This document shows, one piece after another, positions 7,501 through 16,412 of a DNA stretch of 64,000 bases. Origin of the DNA: MGML01 sp034416335 (GTDB taxonomy: Bacteria; Chloroflexota; Dehalococcoidia; Dehalococcoidales; UBA2162); contig DAOULV010000007.1 in the NCBI GenBank assembly GCA_034416335.1, forward strand, positions 1 through 64,000. Reading direction: 5' to 3'. The notes beneath the pieces were generated by a model. That model had not been told where the DNA came from, did no database searches, and was given only the letters and a program-made list of their open reading frames with translations. The position numbers and the translations under genes were made by a program. The first letter of the stretch is position 1; each line of letters opens with the position of its first letter.

Positions 7501-10308
7501 ATGGAAACAAAGCCTTTACCTGAAACGAAACAAGTAAGCTGCCGGTTGACGAAAGCTCTGCTTGACTATCTCAATCCTTCCGACGCCGAACTCGAATATC
7601 TCCTCGAAGGATTGCCATATACAAAAGCATACCTTGAAGATTCTTCAAACTGGATCACCTCTTCCGAACGTGAAGTACTGTGCCAGCGTGCTATAGACCT
7701 TGTTCACAACGATTCACTGATGTATAACGTAGGTCTTTACACTCCGAATTTAAAAAGCCTTGGCGGCATTAAGACGATAGTAAGACTTCTCGGGACTCCC
7801 AGAATAGCTTTTCAGAATATTCCAAAATATTCCGGCTGGTTCGATCGTGAGTTCAAATTTAATGTCGAAATCAAAAGTGAACGTCAGGCAGTTATTACTA
7901 TGACCAAACCCGGTTCACAGCCGGTATCCAGGAATGCATGTTATTACACACAAGGGATTCTCGCGGCGATTCCTACGGTATGGAGACTTCCGCCGGCTGT
8001 GGTAAATGAAACGAAATGTATGTGTGGTGATGATACGGAGAATTCTTCCGAAGTATGTGAATATGAAGTTACCTGGGAACCCGGCAGGTCCCGGTGGTGG
8101 GGTTTTGTCAATAAAGTTTTCCGGTTTTTTTATAAGAAAACAATAGCCGGAATAGAGGAAGATTTAGAAATAGCAGACCGGAAGAATTCGGAACTTACAT
8201 TGAGGAATCTCCAGATATCAAAGATAAGAGAGATGGCGCTGGCTGTATCTCAACTCAAGGTAAACGAAGAAGTGTTCAGTACTATTGTAGAACTCATCAG
8301 AGATATGCCCAACGTAAAGTTCGTCTATATGCTTACATGGGGTGATACCCGAAATGAGATAAGACTACCGTATTACTCTAAAATACGTAATCCGGCGATA
8401 AAGATTGCGCTGCGCAATGTAGGTTTTAGTTTTGATGAATTTTTGGGGGAGAAACCCGATAGCAATACATTCAGTATCGATGCCGGTAAATCGGTGCTTT
8501 TCAAAGAATTTCTGGCTGACCCAAGAATTTCCACTTATGACTCGATAGCAAGGGTTCTGGAAGGAGTTTTACCGAGACCGTTATGTGATTCCATACAAAA
8601 GGTAACGGGCATAAAGGAAATAGGGATCATCCCTATTGCAATCGGCGGCGAATTGAAGGCGGGTATGGTCATTTTTCTGACAGAGACCATTCAGTTTGAT
8701 ATTCTGGAAATGATATGGTCTCACTGCCTCTCTGCAATACAGAATATTGAAAATATAAGAGCACTCGAAGAAACAAACAGTGAACTGGTTTCAGCCAACA
8801 AGGTTCTTCAACAGGCTGAAACCGCGTTGAAAGAGAGTGAACAGCGTTACCGCTTACTGGCTGAGAATATGTCCGATTCAGTCTGGGTAATGAACAGGAA
8901 CCTGAAGGTTGAGTGGATAAGCCCTTCTGCCGAGAAGTTACGAGGTTATTCTGTCGAAGAAATAATGTCGATGCCCCTGCATAAGCACCTGACGCCGGCA
9001 TCGCTGCGGAAAGCGTTACGGGTGTTCGCTGCCGAACTGGCAAAATACATAAAAAACCCGCACAGGGAAGTATATGTCGAACTCGACCTGGAATTTTACT
9101 GTAAGGACGGGTCGACACTCTGGCTGGAATGCTATTTCTCGATATTAAGAGACGATGAAAAGAAACCGATAGGAATACTAGCTGAAGGCCGCGATATTAC
9201 ACAGCGTAAAAAAGCCGAAGAGGAACTTGCCCTGGCGGAACAGAATTTCCGTAATTCTCTCGATAACTCTCCTCTGGGAATTCGTATTAGTACCGATGAG
9301 GGTGAAGTTCTCTATGCCAACCAGGCTTTACTGGACATCTACGGGTATGGAAGTGTCGAGCAACTCAGGACGCCAGCCCGGGAGAGATATACCCCTGAGA
9401 GTTACGTTCAGCATGAGGAAAGAAAGGCGTTGCGAAAAGCGGGGAAACCCGTGCCGTCCAGTTATGAAATAAGTATTATACGCACCGACGGTGAAATCAG
9501 GCACCTGTCGGTACTTCGTAAAGAAGTAATATGGAATGGCGAGACACAATACCAGGTGCTGTACCAGGATGTTACGGAAACCAGACGGATGCAGCAGCAG
9601 TTAATAGTAGCCGACCGGCTTGCCTCTATTGGAGAGATGGCAGCAGGAATAGCTCATGAAATTAACAACCCTCTTACCAGCATTGTCGGATACTCGGACC
9701 TCTTGAAAGAAGAAGACATCCCCGCTCATATAAAAGAAGATATCGAGACAATCAACAGCGAAGCCAGCCGCGCCGCAGAGATCATAAAAAACATGCTTAT
9801 ATTCGCACGAAAACATGATGTCAGTAATACATCGGTAGACATTAACCAGGTGCTCGAAAGCGTAATCTCACTGCGTTTACGTGAACACTCGAAATACAAT
9901 ATTAAAGTGAATGCTTTGCTTTCTCCGGATATTCCCACGGTTTTCGCGGATGCTTTAAGACTGCAGCAGGTCTTCCTGAATCTTGTCATCAATGCTGAGT
10001 ACTATTTAATCGAAGAAAACGGCAAGGGAGTACTTACTATAAAGTCTGAGCGTGACGGCGATATTGTCAGGGTTTCGGTTTCCGATAACGGCCCCGGCAT
10101 AAAGGAAGAACATATCGGGCACTTATTCGATCCTTTCTTTACGACCAAGGATGTAGGTAAAGGTACAGGGTTGGGTCTAAGTATCTGCCACGGGATAGTA
10201 ACAGAATACGGCGGTAATATATATGTCCGGAGTAAAGAAGGAAAAGGAGCAACTTTTTTCGTAGAGTTACCGGTAACGCAGACCAGCCGGAAGGAAGATG
10301 CGGTATGA
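7501..10308 (+). CDS. Hybrid-sensor PAS histidine kinase
   Basis: The 935-residue protein has a long N-terminal sensor region (1-215) with a Cys-rich end (CMCGDD...CEYEVTW), which recalls V4R-like or related ligand-binding domains; that match is tentative. A coiled segment and a GAF-like region (about 215-430) follow, then two PAS domains (about 448-570 and 578-700), a HisKA dimerisation domain with phospho-acceptor His719 (IAHEINNPL) and a HATPase domain with DNGPGI and GKGTGLGLS. There are no obvious membrane helices, so sensing is probably cytoplasmic. The stop overlaps the start of the response regulator gene (ATGA). The start has TAAGGA in front. Signal unknown. Confidence 0.9.
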   Translation: METKPLPETKQVSCRLTKALLDYLNPSDAELEYLLEGLPYTKAYLEDSSNWITSSEREVLCQRAIDLVHNDSLMYNVGLYTPNLKSLGGIKTIVRLLGTPRIAFQNIPKYSGWFDREFKFNVEIKSERQAVITMTKPGSQPVSRNACYYTQGILAAIPTVWRLPPAVVNETKCMCGDDTENSSEVCEYEVTWEPGRSRWWGFVNKVFRFFYKKTIAGIEEDLEIADRKNSELTLRNLQISKIREMALAVSQLKVNEEVFSTIVELIRDMPNVKFVYMLTWGDTRNEIRLPYYSKIRNPAIKIALRNVGFSFDEFLGEKPDSNTFSIDAGKSVLFKEFLADPRISTYDSIARVLEGVLPRPLCDSIQKVTGIKEIGIIPIAIGGELKAGMVIFLTETIQFDILEMIWSHCLSAIQNIENIRALEETNSELVSANKVLQQAETALKESEQRYRLLAENMSDSVWVMNRNLKVEWISPSAEKLRGYSVEEIMSMPLHKHLTPASLRKALRVFAAELAKYIKNPHREVYVELDLEFYCKDGSTLWLECYFSILRDDEKKPIGILAEGRDITQRKKAEEELALAEQNFRNSLDNSPLGIRISTDEGEVLYANQALLDIYGYGSVEQLRTPARERYTPESYVQHEERKALRKAGKPVPSSYEISIIRTDGEIRHLSVLRKEVIWNGETQYQVLYQDVTETRRMQQQLIVADRLASIGEMAAGIAHEINNPLTSIVGYSDLLKEEDIPAHIKEDIETINSEASRAAEIIKNMLIFARKHDVSNTSVDINQVLESVISLRLREHSKYNIKVNALLSPDIPTVFADALRLQQVFLNLVINAEYYLIEENGKGVLTIKSERDGDIVRVSVSDNGPGIKEEHIGHLFDPFFTTKDVGKGTGLGLSICHGIVTEYGGNIYVRSKEGKGATFFVELPVTQTSRKEDAV

Positions 10309-10697
10309 ATAATGATAACGCAGGTTCTCGTGATGTAATAATCATCGAAGATGAAATACATGTCTGTAATATTTGCCGCAGGGTTCTCACTCGTGAAGGT
10401 TTCAACGTGGATGTTGCCTACAATGGAGAGGTTGCACAGAATATTGTTGTTAAAAAGGAGTATGACTGTTTACTCGTCGATGTCAGATTGCCGGTAGTCG
10501 ATGGCATCGAGTTTTACAGGTGGCTTCAGGAAAATTATCCCCGTATGGTGGATAGAGTTGTGTTTACCAGCGGTGATGTAATGGCCAGGGACACTATAGA
10601 CTTTGTTACGAATTCCGGAAGGCCGTTTATTGCCAAACCGTTTACTCCGGACCAGTTAAAATCCGTAATAAATGACGTTGTTAGTAATTCGGGATAA
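10305..10697 (+). CDS. Single-domain response regulator (CheY-like)
   Basis: The 130-residue protein is a receiver domain only: acidic pocket E15-D16, phospho-acceptor D59 in LLVDVRLP, the switch Thr/Ser in VVFTSGD, and the conserved Lys in IAKPF. There is no output domain, so it must signal by protein contact, through a phosphorelay, or back to the kinase. It overlaps the histidine kinase gene by four bases, making the pair a clear two-component unit. Confidence 0.93.
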   Translation: MNNDNAGSRDVIIIEDEIHVCNICRRVLTREGFNVDVAYNGEVAQNIVVKKEYDCLLVDVRLPVVDGIEFYRWLQENYPRMVDRVVFTSGDVMARDTIDFVTNSGRPFIAKPFTPDQLKSVINDVVSNSG

Positions 10698-10735
10698 TTT
10701 GGCCATGCCGGTACGACCGGACATTAGTAAACTGG

Positions 10736-10741
10736 TATAAT
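10736..10741 (+). promoter_or_regulatory. Extended -10 element before the cupin gene
   Basis: TGGTATAAT gives a TGn extension and a perfect TATAAT (10736-10741). No good -35 is seen. It lies about 128 bases upstream of the cupin-like gene. Confidence 0.35.
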
Positions 10742-10868
10742 TACTACCACTACCTTTTTCAGGAACGCGATGGGAAAGTCTCTGATATAGCGATTATAGT
10801 TTCAGGTGAAAGAAGGCTGGCTTATTACCCAAAGTATTGAATAAATTAATATACAGGAGGTGTTATAA

Positions 10869-11363
10869 ATGGCTGAAATGAAGTATGGGAAATATGTAAG
10901 AACAGGACCCGTCAATGTACCCCCTCGAGGGAAACTGGCTTTTCACAGCGAGAGCTTTAACGAAGGAATAAACCGGGGAGAGGTGAAAGAGAGACCGGCT
11001 GCTCCTTCGGGGTCAGGAGTATATCTGAATGCGGATGCTTTCGCCGAGTGCCCGTATTACGTAAGTATCCAGAGGACGGCAGAAGCTCCTCCTAACCAGC
11101 CTTTCCTCCTCAAGCACAAACATGAGGATGTCGATGAGGTAGTGATGTTCGTAGCCGCGGGACCGGATGCAGACCTGGGAACAACCGTCACATTCGAGAT
11201 GGGTGAAGAAGGTGAGAAACATATTTTCAATGAAACTACCGTAATCTATATTCCCGCCGGATTAACGCATGGTCCGATGTTTTACAGCAGTCCTTTTAAG
11301 GAGGGTAAGCAGTTTTATCTTATTGTCTGGCTGAATCAGGCCGACTACCCGATGGAAGAATAA
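10869..11363 (+). CDS. Cupin-like protein, KYGKY family
   Basis: This 164-residue protein begins MAEMKYGKYV and carries a cupin-type pattern: KHKHEDVDEVV (His/His/Glu metal motif 1) and IPAGLTHGP (motif 2 His). It belongs to a paralogous group with the genes at 15936, 16396 and 32030, which share the N-terminal KYG(K/H)Y/H start and the IPxGxxHGP end. A strong AGGAGG lies 8 bases before the ATG. Cupins of this kind may bind metal and small ligands, but the substrate is unknown. A terminator follows at 11376. Confidence 0.75.
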   Translation: MAEMKYGKYVRTGPVNVPPRGKLAFHSESFNEGINRGEVKERPAAPSGSGVYLNADAFAECPYYVSIQRTAEAPPNQPFLLKHKHEDVDEVVMFVAAGPDADLGTTVTFEMGEEGEKHIFNETTVIYIPAGLTHGPMFYSSPFKEGKQFYLIVWLNQADYPMEE

Positions 11364-11375
11364 TTTATTTAATAG

Positions 11376-11410
11376 AGAGGGAGTATCAAACTGATACTCC
11401 CTCTTTTATT
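11376..11410 (+). terminator. Rho-independent terminator
   Basis: AGAGGGAGTATCA (11376-11388), loop AAC, and TGATACTCCCTCT (11392-11404) form a 13-bp perfect stem followed by TTTATTGT. It lies between convergent genes and probably serves the cupin gene. Confidence 0.85.
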
Positions 11411-11446
11411 GTTATACCCTGAGCTAACAGATGAATGACTTACGCG

Positions 11447-12790
11447 TCAGCGGTACCGGCCGTATTCTTCTGCAACCTGCATAAAAACGCGAAGTTTTTC
11501 CGGATTCCCCCCTTCCGGCAGACCGCCGCCGTTCAGGATGAATCCCCCGCCTTCTCCACAAACTTCAACCAGCTTTCGTGCGTACTCTCTGACATCATCG
11601 ACACTTCCGGTAAGCATCAGCGAGTAGGGAATAATCCCGGAGATACTGGAAACGTGCCCTACCGCTTTCTTGGCTCGGGTCATATCCGTTTCGTCGAATG
11701 TCCAGTGGACCCAGCCTTTCGGAACGTCCTGGATCATTTCAAGCCGTCTCTCATATTTCCCTTCGGCTACCGGCCTGACCATTAATCCCTCTTCAATGAA
11801 GGCCAGGATTACTTTTTTCAGAGACGGCCAGTAAAAAGTCTCGAACTGCTTATCTGACATAAAGACGTCATCGCCTTTATGCAGCGGCATGCCTATTGCC
11901 ACGGCTCCGAATGCATTGGCAGTTTTTATGGCTTCTCTGATTGATATTTCTGAAATTTTTTCCATTGCTTCGTGCAGCTTTTCCGGCTGGCGGTACATAT
12001 CTTTCGAAGCTCCGGAGGTACCTCTTAAAATATCGGCAATGCTGTCAAACGGGGCCAGAACCGAAGCGCTGGGCATGGCTGGAAAACCTGCTGCTCTTAT
12101 CTCACGGCTGCAGGCACCTACTGTTTCTCCCCACTTTGCCATTTCTATACCGGCATCGAATATAGCCTGGAAGGCATTTCTTATTTCCTCCTGTGCGTAT
12201 GGTGCTACGAATCCTACCGCCGAGCCCATTCCCATAATCGAATTGAATGGGACGAGGCCGGTCAGGGGTGCCATAGCTCCTACAACTCTCGGCATAAACT
12301 TCCTGAGAGCGAAATCAGACGGATCCCTCAGGAAATCATCGTATTCGTCTTCATTCATATATTCGTTTTCGACGAACTGGAACATAGGTACGTCCTTGCC
12401 CAGTCCGTGACCGGGCCATTTATACATTTTATAATCGATTAACTCGAATACTCTTGCCGAGTAAATCCCCGGACCGCCGAAGGTATCCGAACAGTCCTTA
12501 AAGTCATGGAAGAATTTCATCCAGGCCCGACAGAGTTCGTGGGGATCATACATTGCTTTATGAAGTGTAGTTCCACCATAATACAGGGCATAGTTTCCTC
12601 CCATTGCGGAAACCGGTACCCTGTCCGGCTCTTTCATCAGAAGTGCATCCTGTAACCTCTGGACTCTTTCCCGGTAGGCCTCATTTGCTTCCGGGCTGAC
12701 AAATTCCACTCCCGGAGCTTCAAGCCACCTCTTAAATCTTTCATCTCTCTTTTCTTCTGGAGTCAGTTTTGACCATTCAGCGTCCGTCAT
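11447..12790 (-). CDS. Uroporphyrinogen decarboxylase (URO-D) family protein, probable corrinoid methyltransferase type
   Basis: The 447-residue protein has the URO-D/MtaA-type TIM-barrel pattern, including an N-terminal RVPVSAMGG stretch, a central MPLHKGDDVFMS stretch and a C-terminal GGGFILNGGGLP close to family ends. In anaerobes, proteins of this group outside haem synthesis usually move methyl groups to or from corrinoid proteins, and no haem gene is nearby. I chose the ATG at 12790 because AGGAGG lies 10 bases in front. The frame stays open to 12853 but that start has no such site. It is a single-gene unit convergent with the cupin gene. Confidence 0.75.
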   Translation of the reverse strand: MTDAEWSKLTPEEKRDERFKRWLEAPGVEFVSPEANEAYRERVQRLQDALLMKEPDRVPVSAMGGNYALYYGGTTLHKAMYDPHELCRAWMKFFHDFKDCSDTFGGPGIYSARVFELIDYKMYKWPGHGLGKDVPMFQFVENEYMNEDEYDDFLRDPSDFALRKFMPRVVGAMAPLTGLVPFNSIMGMGSAVGFVAPYAQEEIRNAFQAIFDAGIEMAKWGETVGACSREIRAAGFPAMPSASVLAPFDSIADILRGTSGASKDMYRQPEKLHEAMEKISEISIREAIKTANAFGAVAIGMPLHKGDDVFMSDKQFETFYWPSLKKVILAFIEEGLMVRPVAEGKYERRLEMIQDVPKGWVHWTFDETDMTRAKKAVGHVSSISGIIPYSLMLTGSVDDVREYARKLVEVCGEGGGFILNGGGLPEGGNPEKLRVFMQVAEEYGRYR

Positions 12791-12968
12791 CTGGGTTTTT
12801 CCTCCTGTCTTTGTAGTTCTGCCCTTTAAATTTTCTCGTATTATAGCAAGCAATCTGTGAGAAATAAAATATTACAAGAGACGATTGTTGTTGGAATTTA
12901 CAGGCTGGAGAAAGGGATTATTAAAGGGAATTATTAAGATGATAATTGCTAAAATAGCACGATATAAC

Positions 12969-12997
12969 TTGACATCGTATAGGCAGTGTGATACAAA
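12969..12997 (+). promoter_or_regulatory. Putative sigma-70 promoter of the solute-binding protein gene
   Basis: A perfect TTGACA (12969-12974), a 17-base spacer and TACAAA (12992-12997, 4/6). The leader would be about 70 bases and contains an extra AGGAGG and the 4-codon frame at 13032-13046. Confidence 0.6.
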
Positions 12998-13071
12998 ATT
13001 CCTATTTCAGTGAGGAGGAAAGCCTATATAAATGACTTTGTGCTGAAAATATAATGAGGAGGAAGTCTGAC

Positions 13072-14898
13072 ATGAAGAACAAGTTTGTCTGGGGTTTGGT
13101 TAGTTGCCTGATGGTATTGTCACTGTTGATTGTTTCCTGTGAAGAAGAAGCGAAAAAGACCACGACCACGGATACAGGCAGTGATGAGGTCAAGATTACT
13201 GTAACCGGGGACAAAGGAACAACTGAAGATACAGGGACAGGGACGGTTGTCCAGGCGCCGACGGGACCGCAATATGGCGGTGTCGTCAGGATCGGGACAC
13301 AATTCGAACCGCGAAGGTTCGATGAATCGCATGGATGGACAACAGACGCCCTTACCATGAAACTTACCCACCAGGAACTTATGACGGGAGACTGGACGCT
13401 GGGACCTGCCGGAACCGGCCAGGTAGACTGGGCGCAGGGTTCGATCAGGAAAATCGACCTGGAAACCGGCTGTATCGCTGAAGACTGGGAATTACCTGAA
13501 GTCGGTACGGTCATTTTCCATATACGTGAAGGGGTCCATTTCGCTATGGATCCGGATAATGAAGCGAGTGTCCTGGTCGGTGGACGAGCAGTCACCGCTG
13601 ATGACGTAATCGATACATTAACCCTGTACACAACTAATTTTCCCCTTGCGATGATAAGTATGGGTGATACCAGATATGCGACATTTGAAAAATTAGATGA
13701 TATGACGGTTAAGGCGACGCTTCCGGTGACCGCTTTTGATGATGTCGGAATACTCGGTGACTTCGCCAGCATTGTCGCTCCGGAAGTCGGTGAAACATTC
13801 GGACTCCCTCTCGATTGGAGATACTCGGTCGGTACCGGGCCATTCATGCTGAAAGACTTTATTCCGGGCAGTACGGTGACATTTGAGAGAAGTCCCAATT
13901 ACTGGGAGAAAGACCCGATCGGCGAAGGTATGGGTAATGACTTACCTTATCTTGACGGAGTTAAACTCCTTATCATCCCGGATGATTCTTCCCGGCAAGC
14001 TGCGTTACGCACGGCTAAAATAGACATACTCCATAGTGTCAACTGGGAAAACGCTAATGAATTGAGGAAGAGAACTCCCGATTTGATGTCCAAGAAATAT
14101 TTTGCTGTGGCTCCCGGTGCAATCTGGATGAGAACGGACAAAGCAGATACACCTTATGCCAAGAGGGATGTTCGCCGGGCACTGATGATGGCGACCGATT
14201 TCGAGACGATTAAAGAAACGTACTGCGGTGGAGAAGCCCAGATACTTAGCTGGCCCATCGTTGAAATGAAGGAATATAAAGACGCCTACCTTCCCCTGGA
14301 AGAGGCTCCGGCATCCGTTCAGGAACTATACGTCTACGATACCGCCAAAGCAAAGGAACTCCTGGCAAACGCCGGTTATCCCGATGGCTTTAAGACCAGC
14401 GTTGACTGCGTTTCTACCTCTGCAGACTACCTTGCCATTATCAAGGATATGTGGAGCAAGGTTGGTGTTGACTTAACTATCGTGCCTTATGAAGGCAGTG
14501 TATTCAACGGTATCGTGTGGGGCAGGAGGTATGAAGACATGATATATACCAGCCCCGGTCCGGTTGCCAATCTTTACCTTGCGTACTGGTATGTCTCCGG
14601 ACCCTTTGGCGCTAACCAGAGTTATGTCGATGACCCGATATGCGTGGCAGCTAAAGATAAAATGATGAACCTCAGCATGATAGATCCAGCGCAAGCCGAC
14701 GCAACCAACAAAGAGCTAATGGCATACGTTCTTGATCAGGCCTGGGCTATCCCCGCTCCGGCTACGCCGCTTAACAATTTCTGGTGGCCGTGGATCAAGA
14801 ACTACCATGGAGAAGCGAGTCTGGGGTACGATAACACATTCAACTACACCAAGTATATCTGGATGGATCAGACCTTGATGGAATCAATGGGACACTAG
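13072..14898 (+). CDS. ABC-type peptide/solute-binding lipoprotein (family 5)
   Basis: The 608-residue protein starts with a lipoprotein signal peptide (MKNKFVWGLVSC...) with lipobox IVSC, giving lipidated Cys23, then an acidic/Thr-rich linker to about residue 65. The mature part is a SBP_bac_5 domain (VVRIGTQFEPRRFDESHG, FHIREGVHFA, GTGPFMLKDF, DVRRALMMATD). It would capture peptides or other solutes outside the membrane for an ABC importer. No permease or ATPase gene lies beside it, so it is an orphan. The ATG at 13072 is chosen for its AGGAGG (13057-13062). A strong terminator follows. Confidence 0.9.
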   Translation: MKNKFVWGLVSCLMVLSLLIVSCEEEAKKTTTTDTGSDEVKITVTGDKGTTEDTGTGTVVQAPTGPQYGGVVRIGTQFEPRRFDESHGWTTDALTMKLTHQELMTGDWTLGPAGTGQVDWAQGSIRKIDLETGCIAEDWELPEVGTVIFHIREGVHFAMDPDNEASVLVGGRAVTADDVIDTLTLYTTNFPLAMISMGDTRYATFEKLDDMTVKATLPVTAFDDVGILGDFASIVAPEVGETFGLPLDWRYSVGTGPFMLKDFIPGSTVTFERSPNYWEKDPIGEGMGNDLPYLDGVKLLIIPDDSSRQAALRTAKIDILHSVNWENANELRKRTPDLMSKKYFAVAPGAIWMRTDKADTPYAKRDVRRALMMATDFETIKETYCGGEAQILSWPIVEMKEYKDAYLPLEEAPASVQELYVYDTAKAKELLANAGYPDGFKTSVDCVSTSADYLAIIKDMWSKVGVDLTIVPYEGSVFNGIVWGRRYEDMIYTSPGPVANLYLAYWYVSGPFGANQSYVDDPICVAAKDKMMNLSMIDPAQADATNKELMAYVLDQAWAIPAPATPLNNFWWPWIKNYHGEASLGYDNTFNYTKYIWMDQTLMESMGH

Positions 14899-14922
14899 TT
14901 CCCGGCTGTTGACAAGTAATAG

Positions 14923-14956
14923 AGGAACGGAGGATTTATCCTCCGTTCCTTTTTTG
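14923..14956 (+). terminator. Rho-independent terminator of the solute-binding protein gene
   Basis: AGGAACGGAGGA (14923-14934), loop TTTA, TCCTCCGTTCCT (14939-14950), then a run of T to 14956. The stem is 12 bp with no mismatch. Confidence 0.92.
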
Positions 14957-14984
14957 TATCAATATCGTTATCGCTGGAAAATTT

Positions 14985-15770
14985 CTACGGATGAATGGCG
15001 TGAAAACCGCAGCTGACTACCAGGTTGTGACCTGTCACGGCGCTTGAGTCATCCGAAGCCAGGAATAAAGCCGCACCGGCAGTTTCAGAAGGTTCGGCTA
15101 TTCGCTTAAGAGCATAATGCGCGGTTGTTTCTTTCAACCTCTTTTCGTATGCAATACCCGCTGATTCAGCAAACATTTTCTGGGGAGTTTCAAATCTTTC
15201 GGTCCTGGTAGCTGCCGGGCTGATAGAATTAACGCGAATACCGTATTCTCCAACCTCGATAGCCATAGTCTGGGTAAGGCCGATAACTCCCCACTTGCTG
15301 GTTGAGTAAGATGCAAGACCGGGAACACCGTACATGCCGGCGACGCTGCTTATATTGATGATACTCCCGCTGCGGCGGGGAATCATGTCTTTTAATGCCG
15401 CCCTGCAGCAGAGCAGCGTCCCGGTAAGATTTATATCCAGGGTCTCCTTCCAGCCTTTAACATCGAGGTCGATAACCGGTCCTCCTCCTCCGCCTCCCGC
15501 ATGGTTACAGACGAGTATATCGATCCTGCCATATTCTCTGATCGTATCGTCGGCCATTTTCAAAACCTGTTTTTCATCCGATACATCTACCTGTAAAGCT
15601 CTGGCTGTTCCTCCCTCCGACTGTATCTCATCGACCGTTTCTTCCAGTCTGGAAAGGGTGCGTGCCGCTACTGTTACCTTAGCCCCTTCGGCGGCAAACC
15701 TGGTTGCGATAGCCCTGCCTATACCGGTACCTCCGCCGGTAATTACCGCTACCCTGTCTTTTAGTCTCAT
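14985..15770 (-). CDS. Short-chain dehydrogenase/reductase
   Basis: The 261-residue classical SDR has the cofactor motif TGGGTGIGRA, a VDVSDE acidic loop, a NHAGGGG motif in place of NNAG, the catalytic Ser in INISSVAG, and the Tyr-x3-Lys pair in SYSTSKWG. It would oxidise or reduce a hydroxyl/keto group with NAD(P)H. Start ATG at 15770 is chosen because AGGAGG lies 8 bases upstream; the frame is open to 15833. It is transcribed alone, divergent from the cupin gene at 15936. Confidence 0.9.
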   Translation of the reverse strand: MRLKDRVAVITGGGTGIGRAIATRFAAEGAKVTVAARTLSRLEETVDEIQSEGGTARALQVDVSDEKQVLKMADDTIREYGRIDILVCNHAGGGGGGPVIDLDVKGWKETLDINLTGTLLCCRAALKDMIPRRSGSIINISSVAGMYGVPGLASYSTSKWGVIGLTQTMAIEVGEYGIRVNSISPAATRTERFETPQKMFAESAGIAYEKRLKETTAHYALKRIAEPSETAGAALFLASDDSSAVTGHNLVVSCGFHAIHP

Positions 15771-15935
15771 TAACCGGTTCCTCCTGTTTGAAATATACCG
15801 ATTGTAGTAAAAACTTCCCGGAAAATCCAGCACAATAACAAGAGTAATCTGGACGTTTCGCTTGAAAACCGGGAAATAATTGAATACCGGATGATATTAT
15901 GCTATGTTTCGGACTAATAGAACGGAGGGATAAAG

Positions 15936-16412
15936 ATGAGCGAATCAAAATACGGACATCACGTTATAACGGAAATTAAGCGTCATTCACCACTTTCACC
16001 TGAGAGACAGGGGCCTGATCCGAGTTACATACCCCCACCGGGGACGGGCGGACGCATTCAACTGCTGTATCTCGACGATTCGATCGTCAAAGGCTCATTT
16101 TATTCCGAGTGTGTCTGGATACTACCGGGAGGGAAATTACCGGGAGCGGCTGAGCCAAATTCACATGCCCACGAGTTCGATGAGATTGTTACTTTCATCG
16201 GAAACAATATCGAAGACCCGTACGACCTTGGCGGTGAAATCGAATTTTGGCTGGAGGACGAACCCCAGATACTGACAAAGAGCTGCATTATTTTCATACC
16301 GAAAGGTATGTTTCACGGTCCTTTAATTATCCGGAGAGTGGACAGACCGATATTTCACACGGCTATGGGGACAGGTCCGATATATCAGCAGTATTTTAAG
16401 GATCGGACTTAA
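15936..16412 (+). CDS. Cupin-like protein, KYGKY family
   Basis: The 158-residue protein starts MSESKYGHHV and has NSHAHEFDEIV (metal motif 1) and IPKGMFHGPL (motif 2 His). It is a paralogue of the genes at 10869 and 32030. GGAGG precedes the ATG. Its 3' end overlaps the convergent tandem cupin gene by 17 bases. Ligand unknown. Confidence 0.75.
   Translation: MSESKYGHHVITEIKRHSPLSPERQGPDPSYIPPPGTGGRIQLLYLDDSIVKGSFYSECVWILPGGKLPGAAEPNSHAHEFDEIVTFIGNNIEDPYDLGGEIEFWLEDEPQILTKSCIIFIPKGMFHGPLIIRRVDRPIFHTAMGTGPIYQQYFKDRT

Noticed and set aside
8669..9118. 149-codon minus-strand frame in the kinase gene
   Set aside because: It is antisense to PAS domain coding with strong protein conservation; no start signal.
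11447..12790. Haem-biosynthetic uroporphyrinogen decarboxylase (hemE)
   Set aside because: The protein is about 100 residues longer than HemE, and no haem gene is near; the wider URO-D/methyltransferase family fits better.
13032..13046. Four-codon frame as a real leader gene
   Set aside because: The spacing from AGGAGG is long and four codons carry no information; kept only as part of the leader observation.
13002..13898. 298-codon open frame on the minus strand
   Set aside because: It lies antisense over the solute-binding protein gene; its composition is low-complexity Ser/Val-rich and typical of a shadow frame.
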